A stretch of DNA of 7,385 nt from Leucobacter sp. (GTDB lineage: Bacteria > Actinomycetota > Actinomycetes > Actinomycetales > Microbacteriaceae). A program made the translations under genes and the position numbers. Of this stretch, positions 1 through 5,604 are shown in pieces (position 1 is the stretch's first letter; each line of letters opens with the position of its first letter). Below the pieces are notes generated by a model that saw only the letters and a program-made list of their open reading frames with translations, was not told where the DNA came from and did not search any database. The stretch spans positions 1 through 7,385 of the forward strand of contig JAPSIU010000128.1 of assembly GCA_031178565.1 (NCBI GenBank). The letters run 5' to 3'.

Positions 1-464
1 GGCCGGGGGTGGTCTTCGACCAGCGGATGGCGCGAGAGCTCGCCGCGGAGCAGCACCTCGTGTTCGGCTGCGGTCGGTACGAGGGGATCGATCAGCGGGT
101 CTTCGACGAGTACGCCGAGCGAGGCCGGGTGCGGCTCGTCAGCATCGGCGACTACGTGCTCAACGGGGGCGAGGTTGCGACGATCGCGATGGTCGAGGCG
201 ATCGGGCGCCTGCTGCCGGGTGTCGTCGGCAACCCCGAGAGCCTCGTCGAGGAGTCGCACGAGGACGGGCTGCTCGAGTACCCCAGTTACACGAAGCCCG
301 CGCAGTGGCGCGGGCGCGAGGTGCCGCCGGTGCTGCTCAGCGGCAACCACGCCGCGGTTGACGCGTGGCGCAGAGAGCAGAGCATCGAGCGCACCCGTCG
401 GGTACGTCCCGAGCTGCTGCCCCGTGAACTCGGCGACGGGCCTCGCGGCCGGCACGCGGAATAG
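1..464 (+). CDS. trmD: tRNA (guanine-37-N1)-methyltransferase TrmD, 3' part
   Basis: TrmD transfers a methyl group from S-adenosylmethionine to N1 of G37, next to the anticodon of some tRNAs, and so prevents +1 frameshifting. The gene enters from the left edge, with reading frame starting at base 3, and ends at TAG 462-464. About 153 codons remain of a family norm near 240-250, so roughly the first 90-100 residues lie outside. Visible are the trefoil-knot SAM-site motifs CGRYEGIDQRV (about 69-101), SIGDYVLNGGE (about 141-173) and VPPVLLSGNHAAVDAWRREQS, then the C-terminal RPELL tail. The catalytic aspartate of the E. coli enzyme (D169, in the EDS motif) aligns with glutamate here (EES; codon 252-254). 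The usual downstream neighbour rplS is absent; murT follows after 39 bases. Identity is secure. Confidence 0.96.
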   Translation, partial: PGVVFDQRMARELAAEQHLVFGCGRYEGIDQRVFDEYAERGRVRLVSIGDYVLNGGEVATIAMVEAIGRLLPGVVGNPESLVEESHEDGLLEYPSYTKPAQWRGREVPPVLLSGNHAAVDAWRREQSIERTRRVRPELLPRELGDGPRGRHAE

Positions 465-491
465 GCGGAAATGCTCGCAGGTCCGGGCCGC

Positions 492-503
492 TAGGCTGGA
501 TCC
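492..503 (+). promoter_or_regulatory. Candidate -10 element for a leaderless murT transcript
   Basis: TAGGCT at 492-497 fits the actinobacterial -10 pattern TAnnnT. Six bases separate it from the ATG at 504, so transcription would begin at or next to the A of the start codon. There is no Shine-Dalgarno sequence in front of this ATG, which fits a leaderless mRNA. I could not identify a convincing -35. The same arrangement, TAGACT plus six bases plus GTG, precedes the phosphatase gene on the minus strand. Confidence 0.55.
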
Positions 504-1859
504 ATGCGTGATGTTCTCTCTGCCGTGGTCGGGAAGGCCGTACGGCAAGCGGCTCGGCTGCGCGGCGGGGGATCCGCGCTTCCCGGCCTCGTCGTGGAAC
601 GGCTCGATCCCGGGTTCCTCGCGCGCGTGCTCGGCCGGCTTCCCCACGGGGTCGTCGCGGTGAGCGGCACCAACGGCAAGACGACGACCACGAAGATGGT
701 CGTGGAGATGCTCGAGGCCCAGGGGCTCCGGGTCTTCACGAACCGCACGGGATCGAACTTCTCGCGGGGCGTCGTCGCGGCCGCGATCCAGGAGTGCTCG
801 CTGAGCGGTGAGCTGGACGCCGATGTCGCGGTGCTCGAGCTCGACGAGGCGCACGCGATGTACTTCATCGACCGGGTGAAGCCGAGATTCACGCTGCTGC
901 TCAACGTGCTGCGGGATCAGCTCGACCGCTTCGGCGAGATCGACGCCACCGCGAAGCTGCTGCAGCGCATCGCCGACGCGACCACCGAGGGCCTCGTCGT
1001 CAATCGCGAGGACCGGCTGGTCGCCGCCATCGGCGAGCGGACGCGAGCGCGGGAGGCGTCCGGAGACGGATCCGGGAGGCCCGATGTGCGCGAGTTCGGT
1101 CTCTCCTCGGCCCTGCTCTCCACCTTCCCGAGCGACGACGACTTCCACGGGACGCCCCTCGCGGGAGCCGCGACCGCCGAAGCCCCGGAGCGCCCCGACG
1201 CCGACGTCACCCTCGTCGAGCTCGGCGACCACGAGGCCGTCTTCCGCATGGGCGGCACGGATCACCGCACCGGCCTCAAGCTCGAGGGGCTGTACAACAC
1301 CTTCAACGCCGCGGCCGCTCTCGCGACCGTGCGCCTGGTGCTCGACGCGGGCCCTCTGCCCGGTCATCCCGCGCGCCAACGCGACGCCGACACCGACGAG
1401 GCGCTCGTCGCCGCGCTCGCCGAGGTTCGCCCCGCCTTCGGCCGCGGCGAACGGCTGCAGCTCGACGGACAGCCGCTCGAACTCGTGCTCGTCAAGAACC
1501 CTGCGGGATTCCGCCTGGGGCTCGCGTCGTTCGACCCGGCCGGTGTCGCGGCGATGATCGCGATCAACGACCAGTACGCCGATGGGCGCGACATGTCGTG
1601 GTTGTGGGACGTGGATTTCACGTCGCTCGCAGGAGAGGGCGTGGACACGGTCAGCGGCACCCGTGCCTGGGACATGGCGCTGCGACTCGAACACGACGAC
1701 GTGCCGGTGGCGCACGTGGATGAGGATCTCGGCCGCGCGCTGAGCGGGTTCCGCGAGCGCACCGGCGGGAGGCCGCGTCGCATCTACTGCACGTACACGG
1801 CGATGCTCGAACTGCGGAAAGCGCTGGCCGAGCTGACCGAGGTGGAGGACATCTGGTGA
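504..1859 (+). CDS. murT: Lipid II isoglutaminyl synthase, Mur ligase-like subunit MurT
   Basis: MurT is the ATP-using subunit of the MurT-GatD complex, which amidates the alpha-carboxyl of D-glutamate in lipid II to give D-isoglutamine at the inner face of the membrane. The 451-residue product has a Mur ligase P-loop, SGTNGKTTT (54-62), an LDEA acidic motif (113-116), NVLRDQLDRFGE (134-145), YNTFNAAAA (264-272), and a C-terminal DUF1727 domain with KNPAGF (331-336) and INDQYADGRDMSWLWDVDF (354-372), ending in YTAML (431-435). The start at 504 is supported by the leaderless-type promoter and by the normal spacing to the P-loop. The protein has only two cysteines (98 and 429). The Cys4 zinc ribbon of the Staphylococcus and Streptococcus enzymes is missing; its place, about residues 200-250, holds an Ala/Pro/Asp-rich stretch. 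The gene overlaps gatD by four bases. Confidence 0.93.
   Translation: MRDVLSAVVGKAVRQAARLRGGGSALPGLVVERLDPGFLARVLGRLPHGVVAVSGTNGKTTTTKMVVEMLEAQGLRVFTNRTGSNFSRGVVAAAIQECSLSGELDADVAVLELDEAHAMYFIDRVKPRFTLLLNVLRDQLDRFGEIDATAKLLQRIADATTEGLVVNREDRLVAAIGERTRAREASGDGSGRPDVREFGLSSALLSTFPSDDDFHGTPLAGAATAEAPERPDADVTLVELGDHEAVFRMGGTDHRTGLKLEGLYNTFNAAAALATVRLVLDAGPLPGHPARQRDADTDEALVAALAEVRPAFGRGERLQLDGQPLELVLVKNPAGFRLGLASFDPAGVAAMIAINDQYADGRDMSWLWDVDFTSLAGEGVDTVSGTRAWDMALRLEHDDVPVAHVDEDLGRALSGFRERTGGRPRRIYCTYTAMLELRKALAELTEVEDIW
1844..1848 (+). promoter_or_regulatory. Ribosome binding site of gatD inside murT
   Basis: GGAGG lies seven bases before the GTG at 1856, within the last codons of murT. It fixes the gatD start and, with the GTGA overlap, indicates translationally coupled synthesis of the two subunits in similar amounts. 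Confidence 0.8.
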
Positions 1860-2572
1860 ACGAACTCGTGATCGTGTCCCTGTATCCGCGGGACATGAAC
1901 ATCTACGGGGATCGCGGGAACGTGCTCTCGCTCGCCCGCCGCGCTCGTGAGCACGGCTTCACCCCTCGTGTGGTCGAGGTGAACCCGGGCGACCCGCTGC
2001 CCGAGAGGGTCGATCTTGTGATCGGCGGCGGCGGGCAGGACTCGGGACAGGGCCGGGTCGCGCTGGATCTGCAGGCGCGAGCCGACGAGTTCAGGTCCCT
2101 CGCGGACGACGGGGTCCCGATGCTCGTCATCTGCGGCCTCTACCAGCTCTTCGGTCATCGATTCGTGACGTACACCGGGGAGGAGCTCACCGGCATCGGC
2201 GTGCTGGACGTGGAGACCCGGGGCGCGAGCGAGCGCATGATCGGCAACATCGTGCTCGACACCGAGGAGTTCGGAGAGATCATCGGCTACGAGAATCACA
2301 GCGGGCACACGAGACTCGGCCCGGGATCCCGTCCGCTCGGGCGCGTCATCCAGGGTGCGGGGAACAATCCCGAGGACGGCGTCGAGGGCGCGCGCACGGC
2401 CAACGTGATCGGGAGCTACCTGCACGGCTCGCTGCTGCCGAAGAACCCCGCCCTCAGCGACTTCCTGATCGGCGAGGCGGCGAAGCGCCGCTACGGCGGC
2501 TTCGCCGCGGCCGCGGCCGAGAGCGAGACCGTGCGGCGGGCGCGCGAGAGCGCAAAGCGGCGTCCGCGGTAG
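1856..2572 (+). CDS. gatD: Lipid II isoglutaminyl synthase, glutaminase subunit GatD
   Basis: GatD is a class I (CobB/CobQ-type) glutamine amidotransferase. It hydrolyses glutamine and passes ammonia to MurT for amidation of D-Glu in lipid II. The product has 238 residues, close to the family norm. The nucleophile is Cys93 in VICGLYQLFG, the partner is His190 in GSYLHGSLLPKNP, and Arg127 (SERMIGN) matches the arginine near 128 that is needed for substrate binding in the S. aureus enzyme. The N-terminal LYPRDMNIYGDRGN (9-22) and GGGGQDSGQ (57-65) are typical of GatD. Residue 95, usually Gly in the ICGGYQ elbow, is Leu. The last ~20 residues are Ala/Arg-rich and probably disordered. The GTG start overlaps the murT stop. 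No clear intrinsic terminator follows. Confidence 0.94.
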   Translation: MNELVIVSLYPRDMNIYGDRGNVLSLARRAREHGFTPRVVEVNPGDPLPERVDLVIGGGGQDSGQGRVALDLQARADEFRSLADDGVPMLVICGLYQLFGHRFVTYTGEELTGIGVLDVETRGASERMIGNIVLDTEEFGEIIGYENHSGHTRLGPGSRPLGRVIQGAGNNPEDGVEGARTANVIGSYLHGSLLPKNPALSDFLIGEAAKRRYGGFAAAAAESETVRRARESAKRRPR

Positions 2573-2591
2573 GAGCCCTCGTCGGTCGGCC

Positions 2592-2627
2592 CCGGAAATT
2601 TTTATATGCGCGGGAATACATTTCCGG
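2592..2627. repeat. 8-bp inverted repeat, candidate operator upstream of yceI
   Basis: CCGGAAAT at 2592-2599 and ATTTCCGG at 2620-2627 form perfect 8-base arms around a 20-base spacer with GCGC at its centre. The spacer contains the GGAAT of the proposed -35 and an A/T run that stands out in this GC-rich sequence. It could be an operator for a dimeric regulator or a weak RNA hairpin. It does not look like a Rho-independent terminator, because the T-run lies inside the loop. Confidence 0.45.
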
Positions 2628-2638
2628 CTGGCCCGGTT
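2596..2638 (+). promoter_or_regulatory. Candidate SigR/SigH-type ECF promoter of yceI
   Basis: GGAAT at 2613-2617 and GTT at 2636-2638 are separated by exactly 18 bases, matching the GGAAT-N18-GTT consensus of the actinobacterial thiol-oxidative stress sigma factors SigR (Streptomyces) and SigH (mycobacteria). The AT-rich run 2596-2607 lies at about -38 to -49 from the expected start near 2645, where an UP element would be. The 5' leader would be about 47 bases. The match is short, so it could occur by chance. Confidence 0.5.
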
Positions 2639-2691
2639 ATCGTTCGGTGAGGCCGTCGAGAGGCGGCCGTCCACGACGAGAAAGGCACCGC

Positions 2692-3252
2692 ATGACCATC
2701 ACCGCTGACCAGATCCCCGGCTACCGCGCAGGCACCTGGGCGGTCGATCCCACGCACTCGGAGGTCGGATTCTCCGTCCGTCACCTCGCGATCAGCAAGG
2801 TCAAGGGCAAGTTCGAGAAGTTCGACGCGACGTTCGTGACCGCCGAGAATCCCCTCGATTCGAAGGTCGAGGCGACCGCCGAGGTCGCGTCCATCAACAC
2901 GAACGAGAAGAACCGGGATGGGCACCTGCGCACGGGCGATTTCTTCGCGGCCGACGAGTACCCCGAGCTGCGCTTCGTCTCCACCGGAGTGCGCGAGGAG
3001 AACGGCGACTTCAAGGTCGACGGCGACCTCACGCTCCGCGGGGTCACCAAGTCCGTGACCTTCGGCTTCGAGTTCGGCGGCTTCGGCGAGGACGCGTACG
3101 GCAACTACAAGGCCGGCTTCACCGCCACCACGGTGGTCAAGCGCGAGGACTTCGGCCTCACCTGGAACGCGCCGCTCGAGAAGGGCGGGCTGCTCCTCGG
3201 TTCCGACGTCACGATGACGCTCGACGTGCAGGCGTCTCTCGTCCAGGAGTGA
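2692..3252 (+). CDS. YceI family polyprenoid-binding (lipocalin-like) protein
   Basis: The 186-residue product is a full-length YceI domain, an eight-stranded lipocalin-like barrel that binds long-chain isoprenoids in characterised members. Its cellular role is not settled; some homologues respond to base, osmotic or oxidative stress. Family motifs are W16-x-VDPTHSEVGFSVRHL (16-32) and SKVKGKFEKF (35-44), then NEKNRDGHLRTGDFF (71-85), YPELRF (90-95), GDLTLRGVTKSV (111-122) and REDFGLTW (151-158). There is no signal peptide or membrane segment, so this copy is predicted to be cytoplasmic, unlike E. coli YceI, which is periplasmic. ATG 2692 is chosen because GAGAAAGG (2678-2685) sits six bases before it. 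An in-frame GTG at 2647 would add an Arg-rich, non-homologous extension and lies at the expected transcription start. It is monocistronic. Confidence 0.93.
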   Translation: MTITADQIPGYRAGTWAVDPTHSEVGFSVRHLAISKVKGKFEKFDATFVTAENPLDSKVEATAEVASINTNEKNRDGHLRTGDFFAADEYPELRFVSTGVREENGDFKVDGDLTLRGVTKSVTFGFEFGGFGEDAYGNYKAGFTATTVVKREDFGLTWNAPLEKGGLLLGSDVTMTLDVQASLVQE

Positions 3253-3262
3253 AACGCGCGGG

Positions 3263-3295
3263 CGCGGGCGGGCTCGTCACTCGAGCTCGCCCGTG
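3263..3295. terminator. Hairpin between convergent yceI and FUSC genes
   Basis: GGGCGGGCTCG (3266-3276) and CGAGCTCGCCC (3282-3292) form an 11-bp stem around a 5-base loop, with one G-U wobble when read as plus-strand RNA. The pairing extends a further three bases outward if a G-U is allowed (3263-3295). It starts 13 bases after the yceI stop, and its loop contains the FUSC stop codon. There is no U-tract, so it is a likely but not classic terminator. It is better paired for yceI than for the minus-strand transcript, which would carry an A-C mismatch. Confidence 0.5.
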
Positions 3296-4347
3296 ATCCT
3301 GCCCCGGACGCGGCGCAGGTCCTCCATGAGGGAGCCGATGAGCACCCAGTGGTCGGGATGCGGGCGCGGAATCGTGTACGGCGCGGTGAGCGCCGGCGGC
3401 TCGGCCGCTCCGTCGTCGGACGCCACCGGCTTCACGAGCAGTTCGAGGTCGTGCGCGGCGCGGCGGATCTCCTCGACCATTCCGACGACGGAGCGATCGG
3501 TGACGAGGTCCGGCTCGTACAGGTCGTAGACCGCGCGCGACATGCCGCCGATCTGCGTGACGATCGGCTGGAGCCGCCGGAAGAGGGCGTCGTCTTCCGC
3601 GAGCCCCTTCTGATAGCGGCGGCTGCGCGGATTGAGCCGGAGGCTCTCGCGCGCCTGGCGCAGCAGGTCCTCCACCAGCGTGCGCTCGGCCTGCAGCGAT
3701 CGCGCCTCGGTGTGCATGTCTTCGAGCCACGCGTCGTCGCGCGGCCGGTCGAGGGCGTCGGCGATCCTGCGCAGCGCTGAGGCCGCGTCCTCCGCGAGAC
3801 CGATGATCGCCTCGTGCACGGGGAGCGTCCGCACCGGAGCGATCACGAGCGCATTGATCGCGAAGCCGATGAGCGCGCCGATGAGCGTCTCGACCAGCCG
3901 CTCCACGCCGTAGTGCAGGTCGAGCCCGCCGAGCGCGATCATGAGAAGTGCGCTCACGACGATCTGATTCGCGGCGCTCGGCGTCATCCGCAGCAGCCAG
4001 CCGAGTGCGAGGCCGGCGACGAGGGCCGCGATGAAGAGCCACGAGTGCTGCCCCAGGAACTCGCCGGTGAGCAGCGCCACACCGACGCCGAGCAGCACTC
4101 CGACGACGCGCTCCATGCCCTTGCTGAGCGACTGATCCACGTTGTCCTGCACGACGAGCAGCGCGGCGATCGCGCCGAAGATCGGCAGCTGCTCGGGGAA
4201 CACCAGCAGGCAGGTGAACCAGGCGAGGATCATCGCGATGAGCGTTTTCACGACCTGGATCAGCGGCGCCCGCCGATCGGCGATGATGCGCCTGGTGATC
4301 TGCCGGGGAGCTCGCCTCCAGCCCGAAGGCGAGGGGACTCCCGTCAC
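3277..4347 (-). CDS. FUSC / aromatic acid exporter family membrane protein
   Basis: The 356-residue product has an N-terminal block of about six hydrophobic segments (about 29-50, 54-67, 80-96, 102-119, 127-144, 150-170) followed by a mostly helical, charged cytoplasmic domain (about 175-305) and a short C-terminal tail. This is the half-size architecture of the FUSC (fusaric acid resistance) and ArAE-type aromatic acid exporter families. Family features include VVKTLIAMILAW (32-43), LLVVQDNVDQSLSKGMERVVG (63-83) and NALVIAPVR (165-173). The substrate cannot be deduced; half-size members probably act as oligomers. The GTG start overlaps the stop of the upstream phosphatase gene (GTGA), with GGGA at 4353-4356 as a weak ribosome site, so translation is probably coupled. 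Its stop lies inside the terminator hairpin facing yceI. Confidence 0.85.
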   Translation of the reverse strand: MTGVPSPSGWRRAPRQITRRIIADRRAPLIQVVKTLIAMILAWFTCLLVFPEQLPIFGAIAALLVVQDNVDQSLSKGMERVVGVLLGVGVALLTGEFLGQHSWLFIAALVAGLALGWLLRMTPSAANQIVVSALLMIALGGLDLHYGVERLVETLIGALIGFAINALVIAPVRTLPVHEAIIGLAEDAASALRRIADALDRPRDDAWLEDMHTEARSLQAERTLVEDLLRQARESLRLNPRSRRYQKGLAEDDALFRRLQPIVTQIGGMSRAVYDLYEPDLVTDRSVVGMVEEIRRAAHDLELLVKPVASDDGAAEPPALTAPYTIPRPHPDHWVLIGSLMEDLRRVRGRITGELE

Positions 4348-5393
4348 AGCAGTCCCAGCTTTCGCAGTTCCTCCCGCAGCGTCGCGCCATCGGGGCCGTA
4401 CACCCAGGGCACACCGCTCGTACTGCGGTGGAGCCGGGCCTTGGAGCGCCCGCCCGCGAGCACGGCTTCGCCGATCGAGAGCTGGCGGATCGCGACGGCC
4501 GCGACGTTCTCGGGGTGAGCCGTCGCGAACTCGTGGTACAGCGCCTCGTCGTGCTGACCGTCATCCCCGAAGAGCACCCAGCGGACGTTCGGGAACTCCG
4601 CGCTGAGGCGCTTGAGCTCGCGCTGCTTGTGCTCCTGACCGCTGCGGAACCAGCGATCGTGCGTCGGCCCCCAGTCGGTGAGCAGCAGCGGACCCATCGG
4701 GTACAGGTTGCGCGCGAGGAACCGGCTCAGGGCGGGGGCGGCGTTCCATGCCCCCGTCGACAGGTAGATGACGGGGGATCCCGGGTGCTCCGCGACGAGA
4801 TGGTCGAGCATCACCGCCATGCCGGGCGTCGCCGAACGGGCGTGCTCGTCGAGCACGAAGCTGTTCCAGGCCGCGACGAACGGCCTCGGGAGGGCGGTGA
4901 TGAGGATCGTGTCGTCGACGTCCGAGATGATCCCGAGCCGTGCGTCGGGATCCACGATGTCGACCGGCGCGTCCGCCGCCTCGCTGTCGCCGGCCTGGAG
5001 GGTCACCGTGTGCCAGCCCGGAGGGAGGGAGACGGGGACGATCGAGTCGATGACCCCGCCGCGGTCGGCGACGACCTCGGTGACGGGCTCGCCGTCGATG
5101 AGCACGCGTACCGGCTGATGGGGGACGGACAGGCTCGTGAAGGTGCGCCAGCCGCGGACCCGGGAGACCTCCGCCACGTCGGGTCGGAAGCGCGTGTGCT
5201 CCATCGTCTCGGGCTTCAGGTAGAGCACCCGGCCGAGCACCCGCACCCACTCGGTCGTGCCGTAACCGATGTACGGGATCACCGATGCGGTCTTCCCCTT
5301 CGCGATCGCGCGGCGAGCGCGGCGACCGTGCATCCAGTCCTCCAGGCGCGCTGCGAAGCGCGGCCGGGTGTCGGGTCGGTCCTGCGAGGTCAC
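4344..5393 (-). CDS. App1-like HAD phosphatase (DUF2183)
   Basis: The 349-residue product matches App1 family proteins. Yeast App1 is a Mg-dependent phosphatidate phosphatase; bacterial members are largely uncharacterised. The N-terminal part has basic helices (about 12-34) and a beta-rich domain (about 35-148). The HAD-type catalytic domain follows, with motif I DVDDT (158-162, nucleophile D158 and acid D160), motif II Ser/Thr in YLSTGAWN (210-217), motif III Lys256 in EHKQREL, and motif IV FGDDGQHDE (275-283). All catalytic residues are present, so an active phosphatase is expected. No signal peptide or membrane helix is seen. It is the first gene of a two-gene unit with the FUSC transporter (4-base overlap). 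The GTG start lies six bases after a TAGACT -10 element, suggesting a leaderless mRNA. The substrate, phosphatidate or another phosphate ester, is inference. Confidence 0.88.
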   Translation of the reverse strand: MTSQDRPDTRPRFAARLEDWMHGRRARRAIAKGKTASVIPYIGYGTTEWVRVLGRVLYLKPETMEHTRFRPDVAEVSRVRGWRTFTSLSVPHQPVRVLIDGEPVTEVVADRGGVIDSIVPVSLPPGWHTVTLQAGDSEAADAPVDIVDPDARLGIISDVDDTILITALPRPFVAAWNSFVLDEHARSATPGMAVMLDHLVAEHPGSPVIYLSTGAWNAAPALSRFLARNLYPMGPLLLTDWGPTHDRWFRSGQEHKQRELKRLSAEFPNVRWVLFGDDGQHDEALYHEFATAHPENVAAVAIRQLSIGEAVLAGGRSKARLHRSTSGVPWVYGPDGATLREELRKLGLL

Positions 5394-5405
5394 CCCGCCA
5401 GTCTA
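5394..5405 (-). promoter_or_regulatory. Candidate -10 element for leaderless phosphatase transcript
   Basis: On the minus strand TAGACT (5405-5400) is followed by six bases and then the GTG start at 5393. The GGCGGG directly before the GTG is too close to act as a normal ribosome site. The spacing is the same as in front of murT. No clear -35 is seen. Confidence 0.5.
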
Positions 5406-5460
5406 GGGCGTCGCCGAATAGCTCGACGTCGAGAAGGATGTCACTCGGCATCAAGAGGAA

Positions 5461-5490
5461 TTCGCAGCGAACTCACAGAAAAGGTAGAAT
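5461..5490 (+). promoter_or_regulatory. Candidate housekeeping promoter of cydAB
   Basis: TTCGCA (5461-5466) and TAGAAT (5485-5490) are separated by 18 bases and match the -35 and -10 consensus at four and five positions. Transcription would start near 5496-5497, giving a leader of about 108 bases before the cydA GTG. A TCACA half-site (5473-5477) lies between the two hexamers. I found no convincing Rex palindrome. Confidence 0.6.
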
Positions 5491-5521
5491 CGGAGTTGCC
5501 GGTCGCCGACCGGCAGCTCCG
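5491..5521 (+). ncRNA. cydA leader hairpin 1
   Basis: The stem pairs 5491-5504 with 5508-5521 around a 3-base GCC loop: 14 pairs with one G-U wobble, and a perfect core GCCGGTC/GACCGGC. If transcription begins near 5497, only the core plus one or two pairs would be in the RNA and the outer pairs would exist only as a DNA palindrome over the start site. The 3' arm carries GCTCC (5516-5520), which could alternatively pair with GGAGC (5595-5599) at the cydA ribosome site. It is unlike any RNA class I recognise. Confidence 0.5.
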
Positions 5522-5527
5522 GCGAGA

Positions 5528-5554
5528 ATGACATCTCGTGACGGATCTCACTAA
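5528..5554 (+). CDS. Possible 8-residue leader peptide before cydA
   Basis: ATG 5528 opens a 9-codon frame (MTSRDGSH, stop TAA 5552-5554) inside the cydA leader. Its last five codons (5542 onward) form the 5' arm of hairpin 2, so a ribosome here would keep that hairpin open. The ribosome site is poor (GGCGAG only one base away), and the composition shows no run of a regulatory amino acid. It may well be chance. Confidence 0.15.
   Translation: MTSRDGSH
5537..5552. promoter_or_regulatory. CRP/GlxR-like binding site in the cydA leader
   Basis: GTGA (5538-5541), six bases, TCAC (5548-5551) is a perfect core of the TGTGA-N6-TCACA palindrome bound by CRP-type regulators, including mycobacterial Crp and corynebacterial GlxR. 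Both outermost bases differ (C and T instead of T and A). cydAB is a known Crp target in Mycobacterium and a GlxR-type target in Corynebacterium. The site lies about 45 bases downstream of the proposed transcription start, which would suit repression unless another start is used. Confidence 0.45.
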
Positions 5555-5580
5555 GGGAGTGCCGCCCTCAGTGAGGTCCG
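5542..5580 (+). ncRNA. cydA leader hairpin 2
   Basis: Bases 5542-5552 pair with 5570-5580 (11 pairs, one G-U), then a single A-C mismatch, then AGGG (5554-5557) with CCCT (5565-5568) around a 7-base loop. Total stem is 15 pairs. It lies wholly within the predicted leader, ends 14 bases before the ribosome site, and has no U-tract, so it is not a standard attenuator. The 5' arm overlaps the CRP-like site. Confidence 0.5.
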
Positions 5581-5585
5581 GCGTT

Positions 5586-5598
5586 CTCCGTTCTGGAG
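5586..5598 (+). promoter_or_regulatory. cydA ribosome binding site in a small hairpin
   Basis: GGAG (5595-5598) is six bases before the GTG at 5605 and fixes the cydA start. CTCC (5586-5589) can pair with it across a 5-base loop, so the site may be partly hidden in the RNA. Confidence 0.55.
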
Positions 5599-5604
5599 CA
5601 TCAC

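Noticed and set aside
2573..2610. Intrinsic terminator after gatD
   Set aside because: There is a T-run at 2599-2603, but no GC-rich stem ends directly before it; the only good pairing spans the T-run itself.
1784..2674. Long minus-strand open frame opposite gatD
   Set aside because: It mirrors gatD codon for codon with the high-GC third positions, has a low-complexity Arg/His/Asp-rich translation and no family motif.
2647..2691. Upstream in-frame GTG as the yceI start
   Set aside because: It adds 15 Arg-rich residues not typical of YceI, has no ribosome site, and falls at the predicted transcription start.
3209..4564. Minus-strand frame of 451 codons overlapping the FUSC gene
   Set aside because: Arg/Ala/Pro-rich translation in the wrong frame of the FUSC and phosphatase genes; no motif.
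5406..5490. Rex operator controlling cydAB
   Set aside because: I searched by eye for TTGTGAA-N4-TTCACAA and found only isolated half-sites such as TCACA at 5473-5477.
4428..5531. Long plus-strand open frame (367 codons) opposite the phosphatase gene
   Set aside because: The opposite strand encodes a complete App1-like protein with all HAD motifs; this frame is Arg/Glu/Val-rich with no recognisable domain.
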